Of a stretch of DNA of 64,000 nt, positions 13,318 to 25,023 are shown in pieces. The notes under the pieces were generated by a model. It did not search any database and was not told where the DNA came from. It saw only the letters and a list, made by a program, of their open reading frames with translations. Position 1 is the stretch's first letter. Each line of letters opens with the position of its first letter. Source of the DNA: Henckelia pumila (taxonomy: Eukaryota; Streptophyta; Magnoliopsida; Lamiales; Gesneriaceae); contig NC_133123.1 in assembly GCF_033568475.1 (NCBI RefSeq), positions 150,675,753-150,739,752 of the forward strand, given 5' to 3'. Position numbers and translations under genes: made by a program.

Positions 13318-13321
13318 AAAA

Positions 13322-14713
13322 TGTAGTGACCCTGCATATAATCACCTACTAACTGGCAACTAAAAGCATCCATTAAACTTAATACAACAAAATACTTAAC
13401 AGAGTAAAACGTGCGGAAACATAATCCATAATTTACATATCAGCTTAGTAAATTATCCAGGCTTAATACTGTAGTGGTACAACCAAATCGAAAACTTAAA
13501 CAGTAAACATTATACAACTATATCGAATCCTGCTGTATAATAAAATCCTCAAGGCTCCTGCTCCCTAGTCCTGCCTTGAACTACCAGATCCGTCCATCCT
13601 GCGACCTGCCCCATGGAATAGGGTGTCCAAGATATTAACTAGGACGTGAGCGCTAACGCCCAGTACATAGACATGAGTAAACATATGTATATAATGCATG
13701 CAACATGATGACTGGTACAGGGTCATCTGAAAAATCATGCTCAGAACCGGTGCCATATGAGTGCTGCCACCAGAGTAGACAGACATAAATGCCCCCACCG
13801 TCGCGGTACTCTCAGTGACAGACTATCGAGTATAGAGCTGAGCGGCTCTATAGTCAGGTATAACAAGGAATAGGCTCAACGTGTATATGCACATGACATA
13901 TGAGTATAGAAAATGGTAAATCATACATCACGCCATATAATAATGCCAAATAAATGCAACATATAAACATGTATACTCGCTGGCAATCTCAGTCAATGTG
14001 TACGTACCTCTAGGCTAGTTCAAGTAAAGTAGATCCTAGGTTCCAAGCCTATATTCAAAAGTTCACCGTATCACTACACAAGTTCTATAAGCCTTAACTA
14101 AGCTAATAAGTACTCCCAAAATTTAAATCGATTTCCGGACCATACCTTCGTCCGAAGTAAGCCCTTTGAAGACGCTAGTCCCGGATGACTATAACCACAA
14201 CTTGGTTATTCCAGAACTTCGATTATAACCGATAGTGCCCTCAAGTGTATATCTCACACTATATAACTGAAGAAGGAAACTCGGGAATTCGTAATTGAAA
14301 ATGAACTCTGAACGGCCCTATTTATAGCCAAATTTCTCGGCCAGGATCGGAACTTCCGATTTTGGAATCGGAGCTTCCGATCCAGCTCATTGCGTGCATG
14401 TCTGCCACGCCAGGATCGGAACTTCCGATCTACGATCGGAGCTTCCGATCTGCTCTATGATCGACACTTGTCAAAACTCGCGACTGAGTCATCGATCATT
14501 TCTGGCAGCTGGGGATCGGAACTTCCGTTCCAGGATCGGAGCTTCCGTTCCGATCGGAGCTTATTATCTGGGATCGGAGCTTACTATCCGGCCCAAAATT
14601 AAAAAGCCCAAATTTTACTTCTGAAGTCCAATAACACTCCGAAATTGGTTAAATACCAACCCTTAATCATATTTAACATATTATTATCTTAAAATGGTAT
14701 CTGGGTTACTACA
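13322..14713 (-). repeat. 5' LTR of the Gypsy element (1392 bp)
   Basis: Same ends as the partner LTR (TGTAGTGACC...GTTACTACA). It lacks 44 bp present in the partner near 7650. The breakpoint is between two CACCA direct repeats of the longer copy, so it looks like a slippage deletion. The promoter-side palindromic array is at about 14343-14591. Confidence 0.93.
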
Positions 14714-15009
14714 ATGTGTGCTTGGCAACAGGTGAGGCAGGACCGATTCAGAGATCGCATGGCTAGATGGTCGAGTTGATAGAGTGAGGCCTTGGTGTTT
14801 TAGAAGTCGATTATGTAATCGAACTTGTTATGTTTTGTATTCGGATTATAATAGCTAGAACCGATGCATGTTCTATCCTTTTGAGCATTGATCAACTGTA
14901 GAACTTCATGTCTTATTTGGAGAGATTGTGATTTAATGCATGATTATGTTTTGATGAAAATTTGGGAGTTGTATTGCTTGATTTCGGCTCTGTAATTGCT
15001 GAAGTTTTT

Positions 15010-15265
15010 CTGGTGTAGCAGAGCACGGAGCCCGTGCCACTTTTGTGTAAGGGTCTGTGCCTACTCGCATTTCAGAATCTTGGTTTTTTTGTGCATGCAC
15101 GGACCCCGTGCGCTTCATGTGTAAGGGTCCGTGTAGGCTGGCAGAGAATTGGATATTTTTGATGTTTTGCACGGACCCCCTTCCGGACTTGACCCGGGGT
15201 CCGTGTGTTCTTGAAATTGTAGGCACGGACCCGTGCACGGATGTGTGCACGGGGTCCGTGCATGT
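15010..15265. repeat. palindromic GCACGGACCCCGTGC-type repeats in the solo LTR
   Basis: At least six variants of a self-complementary motif like 'gcacggaccccgtgc' or its halves 'agggtccgtg' and 'ggggtccgtg' occur within about 255 bp near the right end of the solo LTR. The sequence is different from the GATCGGAA-type array of the inserted element, but the architecture is similar: short GC-rich palindromes clustered at one LTR end. Confidence 0.7.
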
Positions 15266-15355
15266 GTTTATAAAAAAAAAATTCATTTACTTGTAATCTT
15301 ATATGATTTATTATTGTTTATCCTGAGATTAGATGATTAGAATTGAGGTCTCACA

Positions 15356-16335
15356 GTTTTGATGACTTAAGATTATTAAATTTAAATTCTACATAAATAC
15401 GTCTTTTAAAACTTTAGTTAACTTTCGAGAGTAATTACTATCGAGAGTTTTTTTTTTTTTTTTTTATAAAAGTGACTTGGTAATTAATCAAAACAACTTT
15501 CAATTGTCATCACTCAATCATACTAATATATATAATAAAAAAAGCCTCTCAAAAGTTTAAACAAGGCAAATGCTTTTAAAGTAGGTGAATTGGTGTCTGA
15601 ATGTGTATGTATACATATAAATGGTCAATTCTAAAATTATGCAAATTTGTTCTAATTGTGCCACCGTGAATTTGCATCTAAATGGTTAACTAATTTAAAT
15701 AAGAATCACAATACAAATTTTATTTTAGTGTTAAATATTTAAACTGAATATGCTACAGGTTAGTGAATGTTACATTAAATTATTAGTTACAAATTATAGT
15801 AAAAGAAGCTTAACTTGAGATCTAGAAAATTTTATAAATATTATATTTAGTGTATGTTTGGATTAGTATCCATGGGAGATAACGTTGTTTATAGATATTG
15901 ATATTGCTCAATATTTCAGATTTAATTAGCCTTGCCGTCATTTTTCTGAATGGCTAATTAGTAAAGTTGCAGTAGGGAATTTCTTTCACTTTATTTAAAT
16001 TTGATTTGTCTAAAGATTAATTAGTATTGATTGTTTAAGATTAAATGTTAAATTATGCATAAATATGTCTTTTGAAACTTTAGTTAAACTTTTGAGAGTA
16101 ACTATCGAGAGTTTTTGATAAAGTTTGATTGAGTGATGGGAAATTGGAAGTTGTTTTGATTAATTATCAAGTCTTAAAATTAATTATTTTGCTGAATGGC
16201 TAATTACTAATGAGTTGCAGTAGGAAATTTCTTTTCATTTATTTATTTAAATTAAATTAAAGCTTTGGCGTTCGGGTTATTGATCCTCTGGATTTCACCG
16301 TCTTTATTAATTTTATTTATTATTTATATTTTGAT
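15356..16335 (+). repeat. right part of intron-like repeat, unit 1
   Basis: Homology to the second unit resumes after the solo LTR. It includes poly-T, 'actttcgagagtaattactat', 'gcctctcaaaagtttaaaca' and two more 'ctgaatggctaat...gttgcagtag' modules (around 15938 and 16195). It ends just before the shared block 'aagctttggcgttcgggtta' that opens the RPA-like coding part. Best read as intron or non-coding upstream DNA of copy A. Confidence 0.8.
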
Positions 16336-19169
16336 TGTAGCAAATTATGAATGTCGATAAGAAAGCCGCTTCAATGTCTAATTTGACCGACTCGAAAAGA
16401 ATCAGAAGAATACAAAGCACCAACAAGAAGTGCTATGGACATTGGGAGCCTTTTCTCTTACTCCATTGGAGCCACATGTGTTTTCTTTCGTTTACTTTTG
16501 GATTTTATTTTATTAATTCTGAAACGGTGAGAACTATAGTGAAACCAACCAATTCTGAATCGGTGAAAACTAACGTAAACGGTGAAAACTAATCCAAAAG
16601 ACCAAATTAATTCACATTTCAATATCTGCCACTAAAATAATCGAAAAACAAACCAAAAAAATGTGAGAATTAAAGTTCTGGTTCTTAGACAAGGAAATCA
16701 AACCTCCACAATGCAAGGTTCAACAACAATCCGAAAGATGATATTCATGGATGATGAAGTAAGTTTTCAAATAATAGAAGAAAAACTGCTAATTGTTTAG
16801 CGTGAAGTTATTAATTTTATATCTTTTTAATTTATTTTTTATTTATTTATTTTTTTAAAAAAATTGTATCTTTCTACGTATTGATTGATATTGATTAGGA
16901 TCAATCACATTTTGTAAATTATGATGATTTGATTAATTCAAATACCAACTTAAGTTTTCTTTTAAATCGAGAGAGGGAGACAAAATATTTAAAAATGACC
17001 ACTCAATTATGTAAATGAATGTGACATGGTCTGTAGCACAACCAACATCTTTATGAAAATTCCTCGTACGTAAAAACGTACTGAAAAATATCATATTATA
17101 CCTATTGTATTAAATTAAAATTACTGAATTTTCTTGTGTTTTCTGCTTGAAGGGTACAATGATTCATGTTATAATGTTTTCAAACATTATCCAACTATTT
17201 GAAGATCAAATGAAGATCAACAAGACTTATATCATCGAGAACCCGATTCTCCAACCAATAAATACAAAGTACCCAAATGTTAATAAAATCATTGAATTAC
17301 GGCTGCACAAGGAAACAACCGTAAGCGAGGCACAACCACAATTTACATGTGACAGCTTGAAATTCGAATTTAAAGAGTTTGCTTATATAAATAAAAGCAA
17401 ATCCAGCCACTGATAATTAATATGGTAAATGTCGCTGCAATTATTCTTTTAAATATATGAGAAAAATTATGAGTTTGTTTAAAGTCTATTCAATTTTATG
17501 TGTTATTTTGATAAAAGTCCGACAAGTTACCCGTTATTCAAGAGCAGACAATATCAACTTTGGTTACAAAAGGGAAATAATTCTGATGAACACAATGTAA
17601 GTTCGTAAAATATAATTACCTAATTCAACATTATTATTTCTATATATTGTTTTTTTCAGGCTCCAAACTATCATAATAAACTTATGGGATGATCTCGCAT
17701 TGAATGAAGGAAAACTTCTAGAAGAAATTCGTATTCAGAACTCAATCGTTGCCTTCTGAAATCTTAAAATGAGTTTATATAATGGTATTGCCATAAAATT
17801 TTGTATCATTCACTTGTGTTATGTTCATGAATAATTTGAGTCATCCTCTTATTAATAATCCAGGATTTCCTAAGTTACAGTCAACATTTACAAGTGGAAT
17901 GCTACAGAACCCAAAATACAGCGAAGCAAAAAAAAAAAAAAACTTATGATACAAAAAAATCATTGTTTTTTTTCACTTAAAATTATTTTCTGCTACTTAA
18001 CAAATTTTTTTTGGCATATGTTGGAAATTATTGTGGGAAAACATGATTTAAATATACTATGGGCGGAAAAATCAATCAAGGAATGCGAGAAAATCAAACT
18101 AAAGCAATTGGTGGATAAAAATGATTCTTTGAAGCAGGTACAAACATATTAAAGCTCGGTATATCATTTTCAAAATAGATTTTCATAAGATAATGGTACT
18201 AAATATATAATATAAATATAAATATAGTATAAATAAATTAAATATGTTCATGTAAGAGAATTTATGTAATCAATAAATACTGACAGTTTTATTCTTTTTG
18301 ACAGGCCATGTATTACTGCTTTAAAGAAAATATATGTGATATTGAAAATCAATCAAAACCAAGGTATGAAGCATGTGCCAATTGTCTAAAAGCAATCACT
18401 AAAACAACAAATGAAATCAGTTGTGAAAATTGCACAAACCAAACTGTTCAGGTTGTGCAAAGGTAAAATCATACATTCATATGTTGTATTGATGTTAAAA
18501 AATATATGCCTATACTTTGATACAAAGTGAATCGCTACATGTATCGTCTAATAATGATTGTGCAAGATAATGACAATTCAGCAAGACTTACGTTATTTGA
18601 AGATGTCGTTTCAAATTTTAATGGTTGCTTTATGACGGAATACATTGAATTACTCAATAAGGTATACATAATTCCTACCAAAAATCCAAATCTCAAGTTT
18701 CAAATTTAGTGTTTACTAAACTCTCCATTCAATTTATTTAGTGATCTATCCATTGAAATTATATAATTACAGGAACTGGTTGAAATAAAATTATTATTGC
18801 TCTTGACAACACAATCAACACAATCAAGGGAGAGCATATGTTTCTTTTCAAGATGGATCAAGAAATTCATAAACAGAAAAAGACCATGTCTATAGTAGTG
18901 GAAGGCTCCTAAAAGCCGTTGTCAGAAATCTTCGACACAAAATATCTAAAGTCGAAAAGGTGCAAACCAGTTGCAAGGATCTCAAAACGAAAAAAGAGAG
19001 AGATCCATTGAAATCTACAAATAAGCAAGATGATGTGAAAGAATCAAAAGAACCAAGATATAAAACCATTGACATCGAAGATGACAATAACATATTTGTA
19101 TTTACTCAAAGAATAAGACGGCTATTGAATCAAAGAAACGAAACAGGAGTTAAAGTTATTAATGTGTAA
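16336..19169 (+). pseudogene. RPA70-like (replication protein A large subunit) gene, copy A, damaged
   Basis: Exon-sized coding pieces in the order of an RPA large subunit. One ends at 16758 with VRIKVLVLRQG and KMIFMDDE. The next starts at 17153, GTMIHVIMFSNIIQLFEDQ (OB-fold). The next ends at 17596, KREIILMNT. Then 17660-17772 has LWDDLALNEGKLLEEI, and a piece follows at 17864. Another ends at 18137, and 18305-18462 has a C4 zinc motif CANC...CENC. 18541-18661 has IMIVQDNDNSARLTLFEDV. A Lys-rich tail ends at 19169. Most joints have GT/AG. Damage: an in-frame TGA at 17757-17759, shared with copy B, and loss of the AG acceptor before 18541 (CAT here, TAG in copy B). The start is uncertain; the ATG at 16347 opens 81 codons of unclear relation. 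RPA binds single-stranded DNA; many plant genomes carry such RPA/DUF223 relatives, some from Helitrons. Confidence 0.65.
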
Positions 19170-19766
19170 AAGGAAAAATATTGATTTGTTAAATTTTTGG
19201 CATGTGTAGTATTATTTTAATAATTCTTTCTGAATAAAACTATTTTAAATAAATGAATGATTCTTTCAAAATATATATTTTTGACATTAGTGGTATTAAT
19301 GAATGATTATTTCAAAAAAAAAAATTTATTTTCGTCGCATTTCTTTCATATATTTTACATGTGCAGCGTACGTGTTTTTTCTTAGTATCTTAAAAAACAC
19401 ACAAATAAAGAAGCTATACATTTAACATAATTAACAACAAAATTATATGTTTTTTTTCACGTTTTCAGACCTAACCCAAGTACTTTTTGTTTTTAAATCG
19501 CCAAACTATATATTATTTCTGTTTGTGCAAATATAAAATAAAATTATAGACCAATAAAAATGAATTTTGAGATCTAATTCAAGTTATTTACAGAAAAAAA
19601 TTGTATAGAATTATATTTGTCTAACATATTCTCCTATCGTCTTAATTATATCTAGAGTTATTTCTCTTTCACATGTAATTGAAAAATCTAAGTTTACAAA
19701 TAAACATTTCATTTACCGTCATGTAATTCATTCAAAAAAATAATTTTACATTTTCTAAGAATGATT

Positions 19767-22139
19767 AAAATTCATTATAGCCTCACCTTTATTTTACTGA
19801 ATGACTAATTATAACTAAAATTCATTACAGACTCACCTTTATTTTACTGAATGGCTAATTACTAATGAGTTGCAGTAGGAAATTTATTTCCAATTATTAA
19901 TTTAAAATTTTGATTGATTTGTCTAAAGATTAATTATTAGTTTAGATTGTTTAAGATTATTAATGTTAAATTCTAGTCTCACCGTCATTTTCCTCAATGA
20001 CTAATTAGTAAAGTTGCAGTAGAAAATTTCTTTCCATTTATTTAAATTTGATTTGTCTAAAGATTAATTAGTTTTGATTGTTTAAGATTATTAAATTTAA
20101 ATTCTACATAAATATGTCTTTTAAAACTTTAGTTAACTTTCGAGAGTAATTACTATCGAGATTTTTTTTTTTTTTTTTATAAAAGTGACTTGGTAATTAA
20201 TCAAAACAACTTCCAATTGTCATCACTCAATCATACTAATATATATATAAAAAAAAAGCCTCTCGAAAGTTTAAACAAGGCAAATGATTTTGGAGTAGGT
20301 GAATTGGTGTCTGAATGTGTATGTATACATATAAATGGTCAATTCAAAAATTATGCAAATTCGTTCTAATTGTGCCACCGTGAATTTGCATCTAAATGGT
20401 TAACAAATTTAAATAAGAATCACAGTACATATTTTATTTTAGTGTTAAATATTTAGACTAAATATGCTATAGGTTAGTGAATGTTACATTAAATTATTAG
20501 TTACAAATTATAGTAAAAGAAGCTTAACTTGAGATCTAGAAAATTTTATAAATATTATATTTAGTGTATGTTTGGATAAGTATCCATGGGAGATAACATT
20601 GTTTATAGATATTGATATTGCTCAAGATTTCAAATTTAATTAGTCTCACCGTCATTTTTCTGAATGGCTAATTAGTAAATTTGCAGTAGGGAATTTCTTT
20701 CACTTTATTTAAATTTGATTTGTCTAAAGATTAATTAGTATTGATTGTTTAAGATTAAATGTTAAATTATGCATAAATATGTCTTTTGAAACTTTAGTTA
20801 AACTTTTGAGAGTTACTATCGAGAGTTTTTGATAAAGTTTGATTGAGTGATGGGCAATTGGAAGTTGTTTTGATTAATTATCAAGTCTTAAAATTAATTA
20901 TTTTGCTGAATGGCTAATTACTAATGAATTGCAGTAGGAAATTTCTTTTTATTTATTTATTTAAATTAAATTAAATAAATAAATTATTAGTGAATATTTT
21001 ATTTATTTAAATAAAAATCACAGTACATATTTTATTTTAGTGTTAAATATTTAGACTAAATATGCTATAGGTTAGTGAATGTTACATTAAATTATTAGTT
21101 ACACATTATAGTAAAAGAAGCTTAACTTGAGATCTAGAAAATTTTATAAATATTATATTTAGTGTATGTTTGGATTAGTATCCATGGGAGATAACGTTGT
21201 TTATAGATATTGATATTGCTTAAAATTTCAGATTTAATTAGTCTCACCGTCATTTTTCTGAATGGCTAATTAGTAAAGTTGCAGTAGGAAATTTCTTTCA
21301 CTTTATTTAATATATATAAATATCATACTAATATATATAAAAAAAAAGCCTCTCGAAAGTTTAAACAAGGCAAATGATTTTGAAGTAGGTGAATTGGTGT
21401 CTGAATATGTATGTATACATATAAATGATCAATTATAAAATTATGCAAATTCGTTCTAATTGTGCCACCGTGAATTTGCATCTAAATGGTTAACAAATTT
21501 AAATAAGAATCACAGTACATATTTTATTTTAGTGTTAAATATTTAGACTAAATATGCTATAGGTTAGTGAATGTTACATTAAATTATTAGTTACAAATTA
21601 TAGTAAAAGAAGCTTAACTTGAGATCTAGAAAATTTTATAAATATTATATTTAGTGTATGTTTGGATTAGTATCCATGGGAGATAACGTTGTTTATATAT
21701 ATTGATATTGCTCAAGATTTCAGATTTAATTAGCCTCACCGTTATTTTTCTGAATGGCTAATTAGTAAAGTTGCAGTAGGGAATTTCTTTCACCTTATTT
21801 AAATTTGATTTGTCTAAAGATTAATTAGTATTGATTGTTTAAGATTAAATGTTAAATTATGCATAAATATATCTTTTGAAACTTTAGTTAAACTTTTGAG
21901 AGTAACTATCGAGAGTTTTTGATAAAGTTTGATTGAGTGATGGGCAACTGGAAGTTGTTTTGATTAATTATCAAGTCTTAAAATTAATTATTTTGCTGAA
22001 TGGCTAATTACTAATGAGTTGCAGTAGGAAATTTCTTTCCATTTATTTATTTAAATTAAATTAAAGCTTTGGCGTTCGGGTTATTGATCCTCTGGATTTC
22101 ACCGTCTTTATTAATTTTATTTATTATTTATATTTTGAT
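19767..22139 (+). repeat. expanded intron-like repeat array upstream of copy B
   Basis: Begins at the tandem-duplication junction (about 19763-19767, 'ctaagaat|gattaaaattcat') and matches 5431-5738 joined to 15356-16335. It is longer because the block starting 'aagaatcacagtacatattt' or 'cctctcgaaagtttaaacaa' is repeated: first pass about 20230-20985, partial pass 21005-21310, third pass 21320-22060. Each pass carries 'tgaatggctaatta...gcagtagg'. No coding capacity is seen. Confidence 0.85.
20071..20075. other. empty target site for the solo LTR (GTTTT)
   Basis: In the second tandem unit the sequence 'attaattagttttgattgtt' runs without interruption where unit 1 has GTTTT-LTR-GTTTT. This is an internal pre-insertion allele, confirming the insertion boundary and showing that unit 2 derives from an uninserted copy. 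Confidence 0.9.
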
Positions 22140-25023
22140 TGTAGCAAATTATGAATGTCGATAAGAAAGCCGCTTCAATGTCTAATTTGACCGACTCGAA
22201 AAGAAGCAGAAGAATATAAAGCACCAACAAGAAGTGTTGTGGACATTGGGAGCCTTTTCTCTTACTCCATTGGAGCCACAGGTGTTTTCTTTCGTTTACT
22301 TTTAGATTTTATTTTATTAATTCTGAAACGGTGAGAACTATAGTGAAACCAACCAATTCTGAATCGGTGAGAACTAACGTAAACGGTGAGAACTAATCCA
22401 AAAGACCAAATTAATTCACATTTCAATACCTGCCAATAAAATAATTGAAAAACAAACCAGAAAAATGTGAGAATTAAAGTACTGGTTCTTAGACAAGAAA
22501 ATCAGACCTCCACAATGCAAGGTTCAACAACAATCCGAAAGATGATATTCATGGATGATGAAGTAAGTTTTAAAATAATAGAAGAAAAACTGCTAATTGT
22601 TTAGCGTGAAGTTATTAATTTTATATATTTTTAATTTAATTTTTTTTAATTTATTTTTTTAAAAAAAAAATTGTATCTTTCTACGTATTGATTGATATTG
22701 ATTAGGATCAATCACATTTTGTAAATTGTTGATTTGATTAATTCAAATACCAACTTTAGTTTACTTTTAAATCGAGAGAGGGAGACAAAATATTTAAAAA
22801 TGGCCACTCAATTATGTAAATGAATGTGACATGGTCTGTAGCACAACCAACATCTTTATGAGAATTCCTCGTATGTAAAAACGTACTGAAAAATATCATA
22901 TTATTATACCTATTGTATTAACTTAAAATACTGAATTTTCTTGTGTTTTCTGCTTGAAGGGTACAATGATTCATGTTATAATATTTTCAAACATTATCCA
23001 ACTATTTGAAGATCAAATAAAGGTCAACAAGACTTATATCATCGAGAATCCGATTCTCCAACCAATAAATACAAAGTACCCAAATGTTAATAAAAGCATT
23101 TAATTACGGCTGCACAGAGAAACAACCGTAAGCGAGGCACAACCACAATTGACATGTGACAGCTTGAACTTCGAATTTAAAGAGTTTTCTTATATAAAAG
23201 CAAATCCAGCCACTGATAATTAATATGGTAAATGTCGCTGCAATTATACTTTTAAATATATGAGAAAAATTATGAGTTTGTTTAAAGTCTATTCAATTTT
23301 ATGTGATATTTTGATAAAAGTCCGACAAGTTACCCGTTATTCAAGAGCAGAAAAGATCAACTTTGGTTACAGAAGGGAAATAATTATGATGAACACAATG
23401 TAAGTTCGTAAAATATAATTACCTAATTCAACATTATTATTTTTATATATTTTTTCTTCCAGGCTCCAAACTATCACAATAAACTTATGAGATGATCTCG
23501 CATTGAATGGAGGAAAACTTCTAGAAGAAATTCGTATTCAGAACTCAATCGTTGCCTTCTGAAATCTTAAAATGAGTATATATATATATATTGGTATTGC
23601 CATAAAATTTTGTATCATTCATTTGTGTTAGGTTCATGAATAATTTGGGTCATCCTCTTATTAATAATCCAGGATTTCCTAAGTTACAGTCAACATTTAC
23701 AACTGGAATGCTACAGATCCAAAATACAACGAAGAAAAAAAAAATAAACTTATGATACAAAAAAATCATTGTTTTTTTTCACTTAAAATTATTTTCTGCT
23801 ATTTAACAATTTTTTTTTCATATGTTGGAAATTATTGTGGGAAAACATGATTTAAATATAATATGGGCGAAAAAATCAATGAAGGAATGCGAGGAAATCA
23901 AACTAAAGCAATTGGTGGATAAAAATGATTCTTTGAAGCAGGTACAAACATATTAAAGCTCGGTATATCATTTTCAAAATAGATTTTCATAAGATAATGG
24001 TACTAAATATATAATATAAATATAAATATAGTATAAATAAATTAAATATGTTCATGTAAGAGAATTTATGTAATCAATAAATACTGACAGTTTTATTTTT
24101 TTTGACAGGCCATGTATTACTGCTTTAAGGCAACTATATGTGATATCGAAAATCAATCAAAACCAAGGTATGAAGCATGTGCCAATTGTCTAAAAGCAAT
24201 CACTAAAACAACAAATGGAATCAGTTGTGAAAATTTCACAAACCAAACTGTTCAGGTTGTGCAAAGGTAAAATCATATATTCATATGTTGTATTGATGTT
24301 AAAAAATATCTGCCTATACTTTGATACAAAGTGAATCGCTATAGGTATCATTTAATAATGATTGTGCAAGATAATGACAATTCAGCAAGACTTACGTTAT
24401 TTGAAGATGTCGATAATGATTGTGCAAGATAATGACAATTCAGCAAGACTTACGTTATTTGAAGATGTCGTTTTAGATTTTATTGGTTGCTTTATGACGG
24501 AATACATTGAATTACTCAATAAGGTATACATAATTCCTACAAAAAATCCAAATCTCAAGTTTCAAATTTAGTGTTTACTAAACTCTTCGTTCAATTTATT
24601 TAGTGATCTATCCATTTAAATTATATAATTACAGGAACTGGTTGAAACAAAATTCCTATTGCTCTTGACAACACAATCAAGGGAGAGCATGTGTTTCTTT
24701 TCAAGATGTATCAAGAAATTCATAAACAAAAAAAAACCATGTCTATAGTAGTGGAAGGCTCCTAAAAGCCGCTGTCAGAAATCTTCGACACAAAAATATC
24801 TAAAGTCGAAGAGGTGCAAACCAGTTGCAAGGATCGCAAAACGAAAAAAGAGAGAGATTCATTGAAAACTACAAATAAGCAAGATGATGTGAAAGAATCA
24901 AAAGAACCAAGATATAAAACCATTGACATCGAAGATGACAATAACATAATTGTATTTACTCAAAGAATAAGACGGTTATTGAATCAAAGAAAGGAAACAG
25001 GAGTTAAAGTTATTAATGTGTAA
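22140..25023 (+). pseudogene. RPA70-like gene, copy B, pseudogene
   Basis: Tandem partner of copy A, a few percent divergent over the same exon-intron layout. Matching pieces end at 22562 and start at 22960; one ends at 23399; others run 23463 onward and 24109-24266; a further piece starts at 24345; and the tail ends at 25023. Copy B keeps the TAG acceptor before 24345 that copy A lost. Its own lesions are a stop in the opening frame after DSKRSRRI; TAA at 23101-23103 after INTKYPNVNKSI; the TGA at 23560-23562 shared with copy A; Cys to Phe in the zinc motif (CENF for CENC); and a 58-bp tandem duplication at 24355-24470, which shifts the frame. It is best considered a pseudogene of an ssDNA-binding RPA relative. 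Confidence 0.7.
24355..24470 (+). repeat. 58-bp tandem duplication inside copy B
   Basis: The block beginning 'ataatgattgtgcaagataa' at 24355 is repeated exactly at 24413. Copy A has it once. As 58 is not a multiple of three, it disrupts the OB-fold C exon. Confidence 0.95.

Larger units (their letters stand above)
7197..14713 (-). mobile_element. nearly full-length Ty3/Gypsy chromovirus (Tekay/Del-like), minus strand
   Basis: A 7.5 kb LTR retrotransposon has two LTRs (7197-8632 and 13322-14713), a PBS, a PPT and a gag-PR-RT-RH-INT-chromodomain order. The target-site duplication is ATGTG (7192-7196 and 14714-14718). It inserted inside the older solo LTR. Hand alignment of the LTRs shows about 16 substitutions and one 44-bp deletion, about 98.9% identity over the shared length, so the insertion is recent (well under a few million years with usual plant rates; inference). 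The polyprotein carries one frameshift and one stop codon, so it is not autonomous as it stands. LTRs above 1 kb and the C-terminal chromodomain suggest the Tekay/Del lineage. Confidence 0.93.
5739..15355. mobile_element. solo LTR (about 2.1 kb), split by a younger Gypsy element
   Basis: The outer ends are TG (5739, TGTAACGTCCCG) and CA (15355, GAGGTCTCACA). They are flanked by a 5-bp direct repeat GTTTT at 5734-5738 and 15356-15360. Removing the inserted element and its duplicated ATGTG leaves 1458 + 637 = 2095 bp. No internal coding region or second LTR is present, so this is best read as a solo LTR left by LTR-LTR recombination of a Ty3/Gypsy element. The paralogous position at 20071-20075 keeps a single uninterrupted GTTTT, which confirms the boundaries. 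Orientation cannot be settled from ends alone. Short open frames inside it (for example 5785-6141) are not regarded as genes. Confidence 0.85.

Noticed and set aside
13302-13321. tRNA-like sequence next to the LTR
   Set aside because: It is the 12-base primer binding site complementary to initiator tRNA, not a tRNA gene.
16347-16592. 81-codon frame MNVDKKAASMSNL... as an independent gene
   Set aside because: Copy B has a stop at codon 23 and the tail is AT-rich; it may be an exon start of the RPA-like gene but has no support alone.
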